NCBI GenBank assembly: GCA_032717465.1
Contig: CM064748.1
Location: forward strand, 7,835,463-7,899,462
Direction: 5' to 3'
Source: Coenobita brevimanus
Lineage: Eukaryota > Arthropoda > Malacostraca > Decapoda > Coenobitidae
DNA length: 64,000 nucleotides
A program made the translations under genes and the position numbers. Each line of letters starts with the position of its first letter. Position 1 is the stretch's first letter. The notes below the pieces were generated by a model, which was given only the letters and a program-made list of their open reading frames with translations, made no database searches and was not told where the DNA came from. Positions 34,766 to 47,933 of this stretch are shown piece after piece.

Positions 34766-37700
34766 TTAGGTGGGAGGAGGTGCAGAGCGCACCGCCTCAG
34801 TCAGGGCTGAGAGTGGGGCCGTGGCTACAACGTATGCTGCAGCATGACGTAGAGAGTTGATGGGTCTGGCTGCTTCTGTGATTTCTGGGAGTGTCTGGAT
34901 TAGGAAGAGGTCGTTTCCTGATGTGGGATGTGGCTGGGCATCTGAGCAGATAGTGCAGGAGGGGGTAGAGTGGAGCCTCGTGGCAGTGTTCACATTCAGA
35001 TTCGGGGGCGTTGACATCTTGAACCATTTCACTGTAACACTTATAGCCCAGACGAAGGCGGTGTATACGATTAAGCATTGTAAGGTTGGATCTAGCAGTG
35101 ATGGGCAGTGATTTATAGCGAGTGGCAAGTGAGTACCATCTAGCCGAGGGGGAACCCAGTTCAACGTATAGGCGGTGGTCTGCTTTATTTAATATGGCTG
35201 CCCTGGTCTTAATGGCATGCTTGACTTGGCGTAGGCTCGTTGAGATTGCAAAGTCAATGTTGGGGTTTTCTAGGGCTTGATTTGCTATGCGGTCCGCCTT
35301 TTCGTTGCCTGCAATGCCTACATGACTAGGGATCCAATTGATGGTAACAGATCCCCCAGCATTGCGGATAGCTTGGGTGGTGGAGAGAATGTTGTTTAAT
35401 AGGTGAATGTTGTCTTTATGATCGTTTTGGCGAAGGGTGTGAATGGCCGAAGCCGAGTCTGTATGGATGATAGTGGGAGCTGTTGGACTGTGTTCCAGTG
35501 CGTCATAGAGGGCAGCTGAGATAGCTGCCAGTTCAGCCTGAAGGGTGGAGGCACCGTCTGTGACTCGAAAGCCGACTGATCGGCTCCCGCACACGAAGGC
35601 TGCTCCGGCTTTGATTGATGCAACCGAACCGTCAGTGTAGTAGGTGATGGACTCTGGGGCTGTGAGGGCAGCAATTTGTTGGAGGCCCTCTTGGCGCAAC
35701 AATGAGGTTGGTGTTTGACTTTTGGGTAGTGTATGTCTGAGAATGAGCTTGAGTAGAGGCGGACTCCATGGAGGCTGCGGGCTGTAATTGATGACAGTCG
35801 TGTCGTGGGCCTGTGACATGAAGTCATCTAGCTCATAGGTGTGGATTGCTTGAGCTATATTATGAACCCAGCTGTCTGTTAGGAGGTCTGGATGAAGGCT
35901 GGCTGCCGCTGTAAGCCGTGGCAGGAGGGGGAGGGAGGAAGCATTGTGAATTAGTTTGGCTGCCAGGCCCGCCACCCTTGCTTGTATGCGAAGGTGTAGG
36001 GATTCAAGATCGCATTCTATGCGGAGATTGCACAGTCTAGTCCACATGGGTGAACCAGTCATGATACGCATGGCATTGTTCTGGATAACTTCCAGTTTGG
36101 CTAATTGAGGTTCATTGAGGGATGGAAGTACTGGCGCCGCATAGTCCACTATTGCTCGTATGGCTTGGATGTAAAATAAACGGAGGACTCTGTACGAGGC
36201 TCCCTTTCCCTTTCCTGCCAAGGATCGCAGGGCATTAAGGCGGAGTTTAGTTCGTTCTCGGAGGTGGTTAACCTCCGACCGGAATGAAAGTTTGGAGTCG
36301 AAGATGACTCCCAAGTACTTGTGGGTGGTAACATAGTCAATGGCTGTGTGGCCGAGGTGAAGAGTATCTTTAGGGGGGTTTATGAGGAAGGGAAGAGCCT
36401 TGGTCTTAGTCGGGTTGATTTTGAGTCCCAGCTCAGTACACTTGAGGTGGAGTTTTGTTAGAGCCCTTTGGGCTTTTGCATGGTATGGGCCTCCATGGAC
36501 AACCAGTGTTATATCATCAGCATAACAGAGGAGGCGGGCTCCAGGGCCGAGGTCCACCTGTAGGAGGCAGTTGATGAGGGCGTTGAAAAGCGTGGGGCTG
36601 AGAATGCTGCCCTGCGGGGTTCCGTTTATGTGACAGTGCTCTGATGAGGTGTGTCCCTGAAATTGTACCGCTGCCCGTCGGCCCTGAAAGAAATTCTCGA
36701 GCCAGCACAGGAGGCGTCCCTTGACTCCCCTGCTTGCCAGGGTTGCCAGGATGGCCTCCGGGCATGCCAGCTCGAAAGCCTTTTCTAAGTCAATGAAAAT
36801 GGCCAGGCCTTTTCCTCCACGTAACTCCGAGAGGAAGGAGCTCAGGCACTCAGCCGTCCCCCTACCTCTGGTGTAAGCAAAGATGTGGCTGTGGGGTGAG
36901 GGCAGAATCCAGCTGAGGCGCCTGAGCACCATCCTCTCGGCAGTTTTACTCAAGCAACTGAGAAGGGAGATAGGTCTAAAGGATCTGGGAACAGGCGGTT
37001 TGGGGATGGGGTGAATGGTGGCAGTCTTCCATTGCTCAGGGAGTTTCCCCATGGACCAGGAGTGGTTTAGTAGATCAAGAAAGGCGGATCTTGCTGTGGG
37101 CCCAGCATGGTTGAGCATGGAATAGGTGATACCATCTGGGCCCGGGGCAGTGTCGGTGCTTGTTTTCAAGGCTTGATCAAGCTCGTGTGTAGTGAATATA
37201 TGATCAGAGGCAGATGGGGTGGCCTTGCAGATGTTGATCAGATCCGTCCTGGTTTGGTGTAGGGCTTCTTGTTTGCTTCTGGTGTCTTCGGGAAGCTGTG
37301 TGGGTGAGGTCCTCTGGGCGAATGTTGCTGCCAGCCTTTCAGCCTCTCCCTGTGGGTCGGGGTGAGACGGGGGACGAGGTGGCTGAGGATTGGAAATGGC
37401 TCTTAATTTTTTCCAAATACTCCCCAGTCGTGATTGAGCCCCAAGGGACTGACACCACTCCAGCCACTTTCGCTCCTTAATGTCGGATTTTTCCCCTGTA
37501 GAATGCCTGATGACAGCCTGGAGGTAGGCGAGGCTGTTAGCTGTGGGGTTGGCTCGATGGATCTTTTTAGCTCTATTAAGGCGTCTGTTTAGTTCCTTTA
37601 CCCTATCACAGTAAAACCAATGGTCGGTATGGTAAGCCTTTGGGGGAGCGGTTTTTGGGATGGTGGAGCCTGCTGCTGCACTGAAGGCATCTGTGAGGAG

Positions 37701-38474
37701 GGTGGCATGTTCCTCCAGATTAACTGGAGCGTTAAATGCTGCTGTCTCTTCCAGTGTGGTAGTGAATTTAGGCCAGTCTGCCCTCTTAGTATTCCATCGT
37801 GGTGGCGGCCCAGTAGGCGTGGGGAGTGGGGCAACCTTGATGGTGGTTAGGATAGCATGGTGGTCTGACGTAAGGGTGGGATGGAGCCTCCAGGTAGTGA
37901 GGGGGCTAGGCCGGAAGACACAAAAGAGAGGTCTAGTCTGCCTCCACGGACGTGTGTTGGGGTGGCTGGGTCATTAAGGAGTATGAGCTCTGGCACCTCC
38001 TCCAGTAGTGCAGAGACATGGCATCCAGCAGCATTCGTGGGGGATCTAGAGCCTAAGCTGGGATGATGGGCATTTAGATCGCCACCAATGAAGAGCTGGT
38101 TGGTGGTGGAGAGAGTGGCAACCTCCCCAAGGTTAATGTCAGCTGTAGGGTGACGGTAAATATTGTATAATTGTAGGTGACCATCTGCCAGGGTTATGTC
38201 AACTCCTTGTACCTCAACACCTTCGCCACAGTCTGGTGGCGGATCAATAGCTGTGGCAGGAATATGGCTCCGAACGAGTATGGCACAGCCTCTGGGGCCG
38301 CCTGGAGTGCTGGGGAGGAGGAAGGTGGTGAAGCCTCGCAATTGGAGTTGCCTGTTTGGTTTTAGGAGTGTTTCTTGGAGGAGGAGGACGTCTAAATGGT
38401 CTCTATGGGCTGCCTCTTCTAGTAGGAGGCGTTTGGGAGTAATCCCATAGACGTTCCACTGTAAAATGTGGAGT
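34766..38474 (-). pseudogene. B1 ORF2 (endonuclease-RT-RNase H), frameshifted
   Basis: Endonuclease part from about 38474 to a break near 37905; then RT and RNase H in one frame down to a break near 34860-34985; then the C-terminal tail ending at 34766. All domains are recognisable: QET, GGDLNAHH, RT YADD, RNase H YYTDGS and WIPSHVGIAGNEKAD, and the C-terminal CX2CH/C motif. The start lacks an ATG. No activity is expected unless the breaks are sequencing errors. Confidence 0.85.
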
Positions 38475-38514
38475 GCTTGTGTGTGTGTGTGTTGTCTGTG
38501 AGGAAATGTGTGTG

Positions 38515-40407
38515 TTAGTCGTCCATGTCTGTGTGCGTTGGGATGGGGGATCGTGATCTCCTCCTGTGTGTGTTGGTGTCCGTGTGTGGTGGTGCTGGTG
38601 ACAGCTGGTGTGCTGTGTCTTGCTGTATGTCTGTGGTGTTGGCATGGCTGCGTGACTGTTGGTGAGGGGTTCGTAGGCGGTCTTGAGACTGTTTGCGTGA
38701 ACGTGAGCGGCTCTGACGTTCCTCTTTTCCCTTCTGTTTGCTGTGTTGTGTGTGAGTAGGAGCTGTGGGAGGGGTTGTGGGTGGCGGTGGCATCTCTGTT
38801 TGTGTTGGCTGTGGGCTGTGTGCAAACCGGTCCAGGGATTTGTGTACGAACGAGTGAATTCCCTCTGGGCTGGGGATAGGCATGCCTAGCTCCTTTCCCA
38901 TCCATGTGGTGATATGGTCGGCTATTTGCTGAGCAAAGCAGGCCAGTTGGTCCCTGTTCAGAATGACATATCCTGGAGGTAGTATGGGAGCTGGTGGAGT
39001 TTGCGTGGCGGCATCTGGCACTGTTTGAGTCGAGATGGTGTTGACTGTCGGACGTGTTGGTGGAGGCGGTTGTGCTGTGGTGTGTGATGTGGCAGTGGGA
39101 GTGGGTCTGGATGGAGGTGGTGGAACTGCTGGAGGTGTCTGTTTGCTTGGAGGTAGAGGGGGGAACTCTTCTGGGGCCGGTGGTTGCCGTATTGTGGACT
39201 GTGGTGTGCGTTGTTGTCCCCATGTGAAGGTCCCTGGTGGTGCTGGTGTCACTGTGGTCCTTGCCTGGAGCCAACGGTGCTCTCTCACTATGCCCTTCTG
39301 CACTAGGTCTTTGCGAGCTGGGCATAGTTTGTTCCAGGCATGGTGAGGGAGCTGGCAGTTGGGGCATTTTGGCTGAACCGGCTGCTTGGCCTTTAACTTG
39401 GTGATGCACTCCTCTGTGGCATGACGACCGCTGCACACAGCGCATGTTGGGGGGCGAGTGCATCGTGACTGGTGGTGCCCGTAGCGCTGGCAATTGAAGC
39501 ACCTGAGAGGTTCTGGGGTGTATGGGCGGATAGTGTAGGTGCCCCATGACTGTAGGTCGAGTGCTGTTGGGATGGGGCCTCTGAGGGTGACTAGCACCTG
39601 CCTGGTGGGGGCTCCCCTACCTCGCATCTCGTGGCTTCCTCCACTTGGATATTGTTTTTTATGGCTTGCAGGGGAAAATTTGTCGGGTAATTTTGGAGGA
39701 TAACTTTTCTGGTGGACAGGTTAGGGTCAAGTTTTTCAGGCTGATGGGTTTGCCTGCCACAGAGGTGAGAGAGTCTAAGGCACAAAAGGTGTCTTTATCG
39801 AGAGGAACCAGAATCGTGTTTTGGTTCCGTGTTGCCTCCAATTTAAATTTGAGATGAGGCATCTCTGTCTCCAAGGCGATCACAGTGTCATAAGGGGTGG
39901 GGAAGGCATCATTGTTGGTGATTAGGAACGCAGGAGGCTTGGAGGGGGAAGAGGGGGTGTACTGGTAGTGTTAGGAGGCTGAGGAATGTGCTGGGAAGAT
40001 GAACGTGTGTTCGTGGGTGTGGAGTGGCGGTCTGTATTGCAGGAGGATGTGGCTGGCTCATCAGCAAGGTTGGTAAGTCTTTTACTATTTTTCTTTCTCT
40101 GTACCACTGTGAAGCCGTCATCATCAGTCATCGTATCTGTGGTCGTGGTGGCAGGGGCCTGGGTAGCATCTGTTTTGGAAGTTAAGGTGTCAGGAGGAGT
40201 TGACTTGGCGTCCTTGCTGGAGAGGTCTGAGTCAGTGGGAGAGTCATCTTCAGTATCCATATGCAGGAAGAGATCGTCAGCACCATATTCTGGCCCTGTT
40301 AGTCGTGGCCTTTTGCAGTGGGACTTAGGCTTGGTGCCTGTAGGTGCTGGAGGTGAACTCGAGTCACCACTTGGGTCAGGATCAAGTGCAGGATCCGGCG
40401 CACTCAT
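38515..40407 (-). pseudogene. B1 ORF1 (gag-like), frameshifted
   Basis: Same protein as the intact 631-aa ORF1 of B3/B4, but with three 1-nt losses (near 39612, 39738 and 39948), net length 3 nt shorter. All three zinc knuckles are present in the 38515-39627 part. Confidence 0.85.
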
Positions 40408-40447
<40 letters not shown>

Positions 40448-41080
40448 TCATATATATATATGTATCTGTAAGATATATATATATATGTACTGGAGTATTT
40501 ATTTATTTAAATGTTATTCCATTCCTCTTCCTAGCATACACACATGTACATACTCATACACACATGTATACCTAAAATATACACGAATATATGAGCATGA
40601 ACCAATGTATATACCTTAAAAGAGCAACGAAAGAAACAAGAAAATAAATAAATTATCAGCTGCTAATCCGGCGGTTCCCTACAGTGCCGGGGGCCTAAAC
40701 TCCCCGCCCTCTAAAGGGCGCCGCGAGAGTACCCCAACACTGCCCCGTGAGGGACTTACCTAACCCTAGCCCTAACAGAAAGCCTACCCTTGCCGCCTCC
40801 TATAACCAGGCCTCTAAGGCCCCCCTTCATGGAAATACCCTACGGTATCCCTTCAGGGTTCGGCGTCGTACTACGGCAGGGACTCTAAGTGGCAGCCGGA
40901 AAAACAGCTGATAACACAAAAAAAACACAAGAGCACACAAGACTGGTGAAAAGCACCGGATCTCGTAAACGAGAGAAAAACAGACTGTAAAAGTCTAGGG
41001 AGATTTCTAGCCACTGTTCAGGATCTGGGGAAGAGATGTTCACGCTACGAGAACTGGGCCAGAACTGAAGAGCAGGATGG

Positions 41081-41089
41081 GTCACCCGC
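41081..41089 (+). repeat. Target-site copy 4 (unit 2)
   Basis: GTCACCCGC between B1 (5' end) and B2 (3' end). Confidence 0.85.
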
Positions 41090-41351
41090 TGTTGTTGTTG
41101 TTGTTGTTTAAGATTTCCCCTTCGTTTAAATGGAAGGGGCCGGGCCATATGTTAGCCCAGTCAGTGATGTAAGCATAGATAAGGAAGTGATGAAGACTGC
41201 GGGAGCAGTCTCTTGACTATAAAAAAAACTATATATGCACATATATACACACATGTGTATATATATATATGCATATGCACACGCACTCACAACACACTCG
41301 TACAGGGACACTCACACACACAGACACTCTTGCATATCATCGATATGCTCG

Positions 41352-44300
41352 TTAGGTGGGAGGAGGTGCAGAGCGCACCGCCTCAGTCAGGGCTGAGAGT
41401 GGGGCCGTGGCTACAACGTATGCTGCAGCATGACGTAGAGAGTTGATGGGTCTGGCTGCTTCGTGATTTCTGGGAGTGTCTGGATTAGGAAGAGGTCGTT
41501 TCCTGATGTGGGATGTGGCTGGGCATCTGAGCAGATAGTGCAGGAGGGGGTAGAGTGGAGCCTCGTGGCAGTGTTCACATTCAGATTCGGGCGTTGACAT
41601 CTTGAACCATTTCACTGTAACACTTATAGCCCAGACGAAGGCGGTGTATACGATTAAGCATTGTAAGGTTGGATCTAGCAGTGATGGGCAGTGATTTATA
41701 GCGAGTGGCAAGTGAGTACCATCTAGCCGAGGGGGAACCCAGTTCAACGTATAGGCGGTGGTCTGCTTTATTTAATATGGCTGCCCTGGTCTTAATGGCA
41801 TGCTTGACTTGGCGTAGGCTCGTTGAGATTGCAAAGTCAATGTTGGGGTTTTCTAGGGCTTGATTTGCTATGCGGTCCGCCTTTTCGTTGCCTGCAATGC
41901 CTACATGACTAGGGATCCAATTGATGGTAACAGATCCCCCAGCATTGCGGATAGCTTGGGTGGTGGAGAGAATGTTGTTTAATAGGTGAATGTTGTCTTT
42001 ATGATCGTTTTGGCGAAGGGTGTGAATGGCCGAAGCCGAGTCTGTATGGATGATAGTGGGAGCTGTTGGACTGTGTTCCAGTGCGTCATAGAGGGCAGCT
42101 GAGATAGCTGCCAGTTCAGCCCTGAAGGGTGGAGGCACCGTCTGTGACTCGAAAGCCGACTGATCGGCTCCCGCACACGAAGGCTGCTCCGGCTTTGATT
42201 GATGCAACCGAACCGTCAGTGTAGTAGGTGATGGACTCTGGGGCTGTGAGGGCAGCAATTTGTTGGAGGCCCTCTTGGCGCAACAATGAGGTTGGTGTTT
42301 GACTTTTGGGTAGTGTATGTCTGAGAATGAGCTTGAGTAGAGGCGGACTCCATGGAGGCTGCGGGCTGTAATTGATGACAGTCGTGTCGTGGGCCTGTGA
42401 CATGAAGTCATCTAGCTCATAGGTGTGGATTGCTTGAGCTATATTATGAACCCAGCTGTCTGTTAGGAGGTCTGGATGAAGGCTGGCTGCCGCTGTAAGC
42501 CGTGGCAGGAGGGGGAGGGAGGAAGCATTGTGAATTAGTTTGGCTGCCAGGCCCGCCACCCTTGCTTGTATGCGAAGGTGTAGGGATTCAAGATCGCATT
42601 CTATGCGGAGATTGCACAGTCTAGTCCACATGGGTGAACCAGTCATGATACGCATGGCATTGTTCTGGATAACTTCCAGTTTGGCTAATTGAGGTTCATT
42701 GAGGGATGGAAGTACTGGCGCCGCATAGTCCACTATTGCTCGTATGGCTTGGATGTAAAATAAACGGAGGACTCTGTACGAGGCTCCCTTTCCCTTTCCT
42801 GCCAAGGATCGCAGGGCATTAAGGCGGAGTTTAGTTCGTTCTCGGAGGTGGTTAACCTCCGACCGGAATGAAAGTTTGGAGTCGAAGATGACTCCCAAGT
42901 ACTTGTGGGTGGTAACATAGTCAATGGCTGTGTGGCCGAGGTGAAGAGTATCTTTAGGGGGGTTTATGAGGAAGGGAAGAGCCTTGGTCTTAGTCGGGTT
43001 GATTTTGAGTCCCAGCTCAGTACACTTGAGGTGGAGTTTTGTTAGAGCCCTTTGGGCTTTTGCATGGTATGGGCCTCCATGGACAACCAGTGTTATATCA
43101 TCAGCATAACAGAGGAGGCGGGCTCCAGGGCCGAGGTCCACCTGTAGGAGGCAGTTGATGAGGGCGTTGAAAAGCGTGGGGCTGAGAATGCTGCCCTGCG
43201 GGTTCCGTTTATGTGACAGTGCTCTGATGAGGTGTGTCCCTGAAATTGTACCGCTGCCCGTCGGCCCTGAAAGAAATTCTCGAGCCAGCACAGGAGGCGT
43301 CCCTTGACTCCCCTGCTTGCCAGGATGGCCTCCGGGCATGCCAGCTCGAAAGCCTTTTCTAAGTCAATGAAAATGGCCAGGCCTTTTCCTCCACGTAACT
43401 CCGAGAGGAAGGAGCTCAGGCACTCAGCCGTCCCCCTACCTCTGGTGTAAGCAAAGATGTGGCTGTGGGGTGAGGGCAGAATCCAGCTGAGGCGCCTGAG
43501 CACCATCCTCTCGGCAGTTTTACTCAAGCAACTGAGAAGGGAGATAGGTCTAAAGGATCTGGGAACAGGCGGTTTGGGGATGGGGTGAATGGTGGCAGTC
43601 TTCCATTGCTCAGGGAGTTTCCCCATGGACCAGGAGTGGTTTAGTAGATCAAGAAAGGCGGATCTTGCTGTGGGCCCAGCATGGTTGAGCATGGAATAGG
43701 TGATACCATCTGGGCCCGGGGCAGTGTCGGTGCTTGTTTTCAAGGCTTGATCAAGCTCGTGTGTAGTGAATATATGATCAGAGGCAGATGGGGTGGCCTT
43801 GCAGATGTTGATCAGATCCGTCCTGGTTTGGTGTAGGGCTTCTTGTTTGCTTCTGGTGTCTTCGGGAAGCTGTGTGGGTGAGGTCCTCTGGGCGAATGTT
43901 GCTGCCAGCCTTTCAGCCTCTCCCTGTGGGTCGGGGTGAGACGGGGGACGAGGTGGCTGAGGATTGGAAATGGCTCTTAATTTTTTCCAAATACTCCCCA
44001 GTCGTGATTGAGCCCCAAGGGACTGACACCACTCCAGCCACTTTCGCTCCTTAATGTCGGATTTTTCCCCTGTAGAATGCCTGATGACAGCCTGGAGGTA
44101 GGCGAGGCTGTTAGCTGTGGGGTTGGCTCGATGGATCTTTTTAGCTCTATTAAGGCGTCTGTTTAGTTCCTTTACCCTATCACAGTAAAACCAATGGTCG
44201 GTATGGTAAGCCTTTGGGGGAGCGGTTTTTGGGATGGTGGAGCCTGCTGCTGCACTGAAGGCATCTGTGAGGAGGGTGGCATGTTCCTCCAGATTAACTG

Positions 44301-45048
44301 GAGCGTTAAATGCTGCTGTCTCTTCCAGTGTGGTAGTGAATTTAGGCCAGTCTGCCCTCTTAGTATTCCATCGTGGTGGCGGCCCAGTAGGCGTGGGGAG
44401 TGGGGCAACCTTGATGGTGGTTAGGATAGCATGGTGGTCTGACGTAAGGGTGGGATGGAGCCTCCAGGTAGTGAGGGGGGCTAGGCCGGAAGACACAAAA
44501 GAGAGGTCTAGTCTGCCTCCACGGACGTGTGTTGGGGTGGCTGGGTCATTAAGGAGTATGAGCTCTGGCACCTCCTCCAGTAGTGCAGAGACATGGCATC
44601 CAGCAGCATTCGTGGGGGATCTAGAGCCTAAGCTGGGATGATGGGCATTTAGATCACCACCAATGAAGAGCTGGTTGGTGGTGGAGAGAGTGGCAACCTC
44701 CCCAAGGTTAATGTCAGCTGTAGGGTGACGGTAAATATTGTATAATTGTAGGTGACCATCTGCCAGGGTTATGTCAACTCCTTGTACCTCAACACCTTCG
44801 CCACAGTCTGGTGGCGGATCAATAGCTGTGGCAGGAATATGGCTCCGAACGAGTATGGCACAGCCTCTGGGGCCGCCTGGAGTGCTGGGGAGGAGGAAGG
44901 TGGTGAAGCCTCGCAATTGGAGTTGCCTGTTTGGTTTTAGGAGTGTTTCTTGGAGGAGGAGGACGTCTAAATGGTCTCTATGGGCTGCCTCTTCTAGTAG
45001 GAGGCGTTTGGGAGTAATCCCATAGACGTTCCACTGTAAAATGTGGAG
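41352..45048 (-). pseudogene. B2 ORF2, frameshifted
   Basis: Endonuclease and the first half of the RT are in one frame (to about 43200). A lost G at GTPQG shifts the frame; a second break near 42121 (extra C) and a third near 41589 (lost GG) follow. RT YADD, RNase H and C-terminal motifs are all present in successive frames. Confidence 0.85.
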
Positions 45049-45089
45049 TGCTTGTGTGTGTGTGTGTTGTCTGTGAGGAAATGTGTGTG

Positions 45090-46983
45090 TTAGTCGTCCA
45101 TGTCTGTGTGCGTTGGGATGGGGGATCGTGATCTCCTCCTGTGTGTGTTGGTGTCCGTGTGTGGTGGTGCTGGTGACAGCTGGTGTGCTGTGTCTTGCTG
45201 TATGTCTGTGGTGTTGGCATGGCTGCGTGACTGTTGGTGAGGGGTTCGTAGGCGGTCTTGAGACTGTTTGCGTGAACGTGAGCGGCTCTGACGTTCCTCT
45301 TTTCCCTTCTGTTTGCTGTGTTGTGTGTGAGTAGGAGCTGTGGGAGGGGTTGTGGGTGGCGGTGGCATCTCTGTTTGTGTTGGCTGTGGGCTGTGTGCAA
45401 ACCGGTCCAGGGATTTGTGTACGAACGAGTGAATTCCCTCTGGGCTGGGGATAGGCATGCCTAGCTCCTTTCCCATCCATGTGGTGATATGGTCGGCTAT
45501 TTGCTGAGCAAAGCAGGCCAGTTGGTCCCTGTTCAGAATGACATATCCTGGAGGTAGTATGGGAGCTGGTGGAGTTTGCGTGGCGGCATCTGGCACTGTT
45601 TGAGTCGAGATGGTGTTGACTGTCGGACGTGTTGGTGGAGGCGGTTGTGCTGTGGTGTGTGATGTGGCAGTGGGAGTGGGTCTGGATGGAGGTGGTGGAA
45701 CTGCTGGAGGTGTCTGTTTGCTTGGAGGTAGAGGGGGAACTCTTCTGGGGCCGGTGGTTGCCGTATTGTGGACTGTGGTGTGCGTTGTTGTCCCCATGTG
45801 AAGGTCCCTGGTGGTGCTGGTGTCACTGTGGTCCTTGCCTGGAGCCAACGGTGCTCTCTCACTATGCCCTTCTGCACTAGGTCTTTGCGAGCTGGGCATA
45901 GTTTGTTCCAGGCATGGTGAGGGAGCTGGCAGTTGGGGCATTTTGGCTGAACCGGCTGCTTGGCCTTTAACTTGGTGATGCACTCCTCTGTGGCATGACG
46001 ACCGCTGCACACAGCGCAGGTTGGGGGCGAGTGCATCGTGACTGGTGGTGCCCGTAGCGCTGGCAATTGAAGCACCTGAGAGGTTCTGGGGTGTATGGGC
46101 GGATAGTGTAGGTGCCCCATGACTGTAGGTCGAGTGCTGTTGGGATGGGGCCTCTGAGGGTGACTAGCACCTGCCTGGTGGGGGCTCCCCCTACCTCGCA
46201 TCTCGTGGCTTCCTCCACTTGGATATTGTTTTTTATGGCTTGCAGGGGAAAATTTGTCGGGTAATTTTGGAGGATAACTTTTCTGGTGGACAGGTTAGGG
46301 TCAAGTTTTTTCAGGCTGATGGGTTTGCCTGCCACAGAGGTGAGAGAGTCTAAGGCACAAAAGGTGTCTTTATCGAGAGGAACCAGAATCGTGTTTTGGT
46401 TCCGTGTTGCCTCCAATTTAAATTTGAGATGAGGCATCTCTGTCTCCAAGGCGATCACAGTGTCATAAGGGGTGGGGAAGGCATCATTGTTGGTGATTAG
46501 GAACGCAGGAGGCTTGGAGGGGGGAAGAGGGGGTGTACTGGTAGTGTTAGGAGGCTGAGGAATGTGCTGGGAAGATGAACGTGTGTTCGTGGGTGTGGAG
46601 TGGCGGTCTGTATTGCAGGAGGATGTGGCTGGCTCATCAGCAAGGTTGGTAAGTCTTTTACTATTTTTCTTTCTCTGTACCACTGTGAAGCCGTCATCAT
46701 CAGTCATCGTATCTGTGGTCGTGGTGGCAGGGGCCTGGGTAGCATCTGTTTTGGAAGTTAAGGTGTCAGGAGGAGTTGACTTGGCGTCCTTGCTGGAGAG
46801 GTCTGAGTCAGTGGGAGAGTCATCTTCAGTATCCATATGCAGGAAGAGATCGTCAGCACCATATTCTGGCCCTGTTAGTCGTGGCCTTTTGCAGTGGGAC
46901 TTAGGCTTGGTGCCTGTAGGTGCTGGAGGTGAACTCGAGTCACCACTTGGGTCAGGATCAAGTGCAGGATCCGGCGCACTCAT
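45090..46983 (-). pseudogene. B2 ORF1 (gag-like), frameshifted
   Basis: ATG at 46983 after the poly(U). The N-terminal part is intact to the first zinc knuckle; breaks near 46026 (a G run) and 45733 (a G run) shift the second half. Relative to B3/B4 the ORF is 2 nt shorter. Confidence 0.85.
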
Positions 46984-47030
<47 letters not shown>

Positions 47031-47665
47031 TCATATATATATATGTATCTGTAAGATATATATATATATGTACTGGAGTATTTATTTATTTAAATGTTAT
47101 TCCATTCCTCTTCCTAGCATACACACATGTACATACTCATACACACATGTATACCTAAAATATACACGAATATATGAGCATGAACCAATGTATATACCTT
47201 AAAAGAGCAACGAAAGAAACAAGAAAATAAATAAATTATCAGCTGCTAATCCGGCGGTTCCCTACAGTGCCGGGGGCCTAAACTCCCCGCCCTCTAAAGG
47301 GCGCCGCGAGAGTACCCCAACACTGCCCCGTGAGGGACTTACCTAACCCTAGCCCTAACAGAAAGCCTACCCTTGCCGCCTCCTATAACCAGGCCTCTAA
47401 GGCCCCCCTTCATGGAAATACCCTACGGTATCCCTTCAGGGTTCGGCGTCGTACTACGGCAGGGACTCTAAGTGGCAGCCGGAAAAACAGCTGATAACAC
47501 AAAAAAAACACAAGAGCACACAAGACTGGTGAAAAGCACCGGATCTCGTAAACGAGAGAGAAAAACAGACTGTAAAAGTCTAGGGAGAGTTCTAGCCACT
47601 GTTCAGGATCTGGGGAAGAGATGTTCACGCTACGAGAGCTGGGCCAGAACTGAAGAGCAGGATGG

Positions 47666-47674
47666 GTCACCCGC
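47666..47674 (+). repeat. Target-site copy 5 (unit 2)
   Basis: GTCACCCGC between B2 and B3. Confidence 0.85.
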
Positions 47675-47933
47675 TGTTGTTGTTGTTGTTTAAGATTTCC
47701 CCTTCGTTTAAATGGAAGGGGCCGGGCCATATGTTAGCCCAGTCAGTGATGTAAGCATAGATAAGGAAGTGATGAAGACTGCGGGAGCAGTCTCTTGACT
47801 ATAAAAAAAACTATATATGCACATATATACACACATGTGTATATATATATATGCATATGCACACGCACTCACAACACACTCGTACAGGGACACTCACACA
47901 CACAGACACTCTTGCATATCATCGATATGCTCG

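Larger units (their letters stand above)
34510..41080 (-). mobile_element. B1: full-length retrotransposon, array copy 1
   Basis: 6,571 bp on the minus strand between target copies at 34501 and 41081. Order in element sense: 5'UTR with structured module and poly(U), ORF1, ORF2, 3' double hairpin and (AAC)n. Both ORFs carry 1-nt breaks. It differs from B2-B4 at a small number of sites and keeps the 9-bp segment that B2 and B3 lack. It is the copy nearest H2A. Confidence 0.9.
41090..47665 (-). mobile_element. B2: full-length retrotransposon, array copy 2
   Basis: 6,576 bp, same layout as B1. It shares with B3 a 9-bp in-frame loss near 43320 in the RT. Both ORFs have 1-nt breaks. Confidence 0.9.

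Noticed and set aside
40404..40470. Poly-Lys open frames on the plus strand over A runs
   Set aside because: Translations of the poly(A)/poly(T) tract before ORF1; the real gene is on the other strand.
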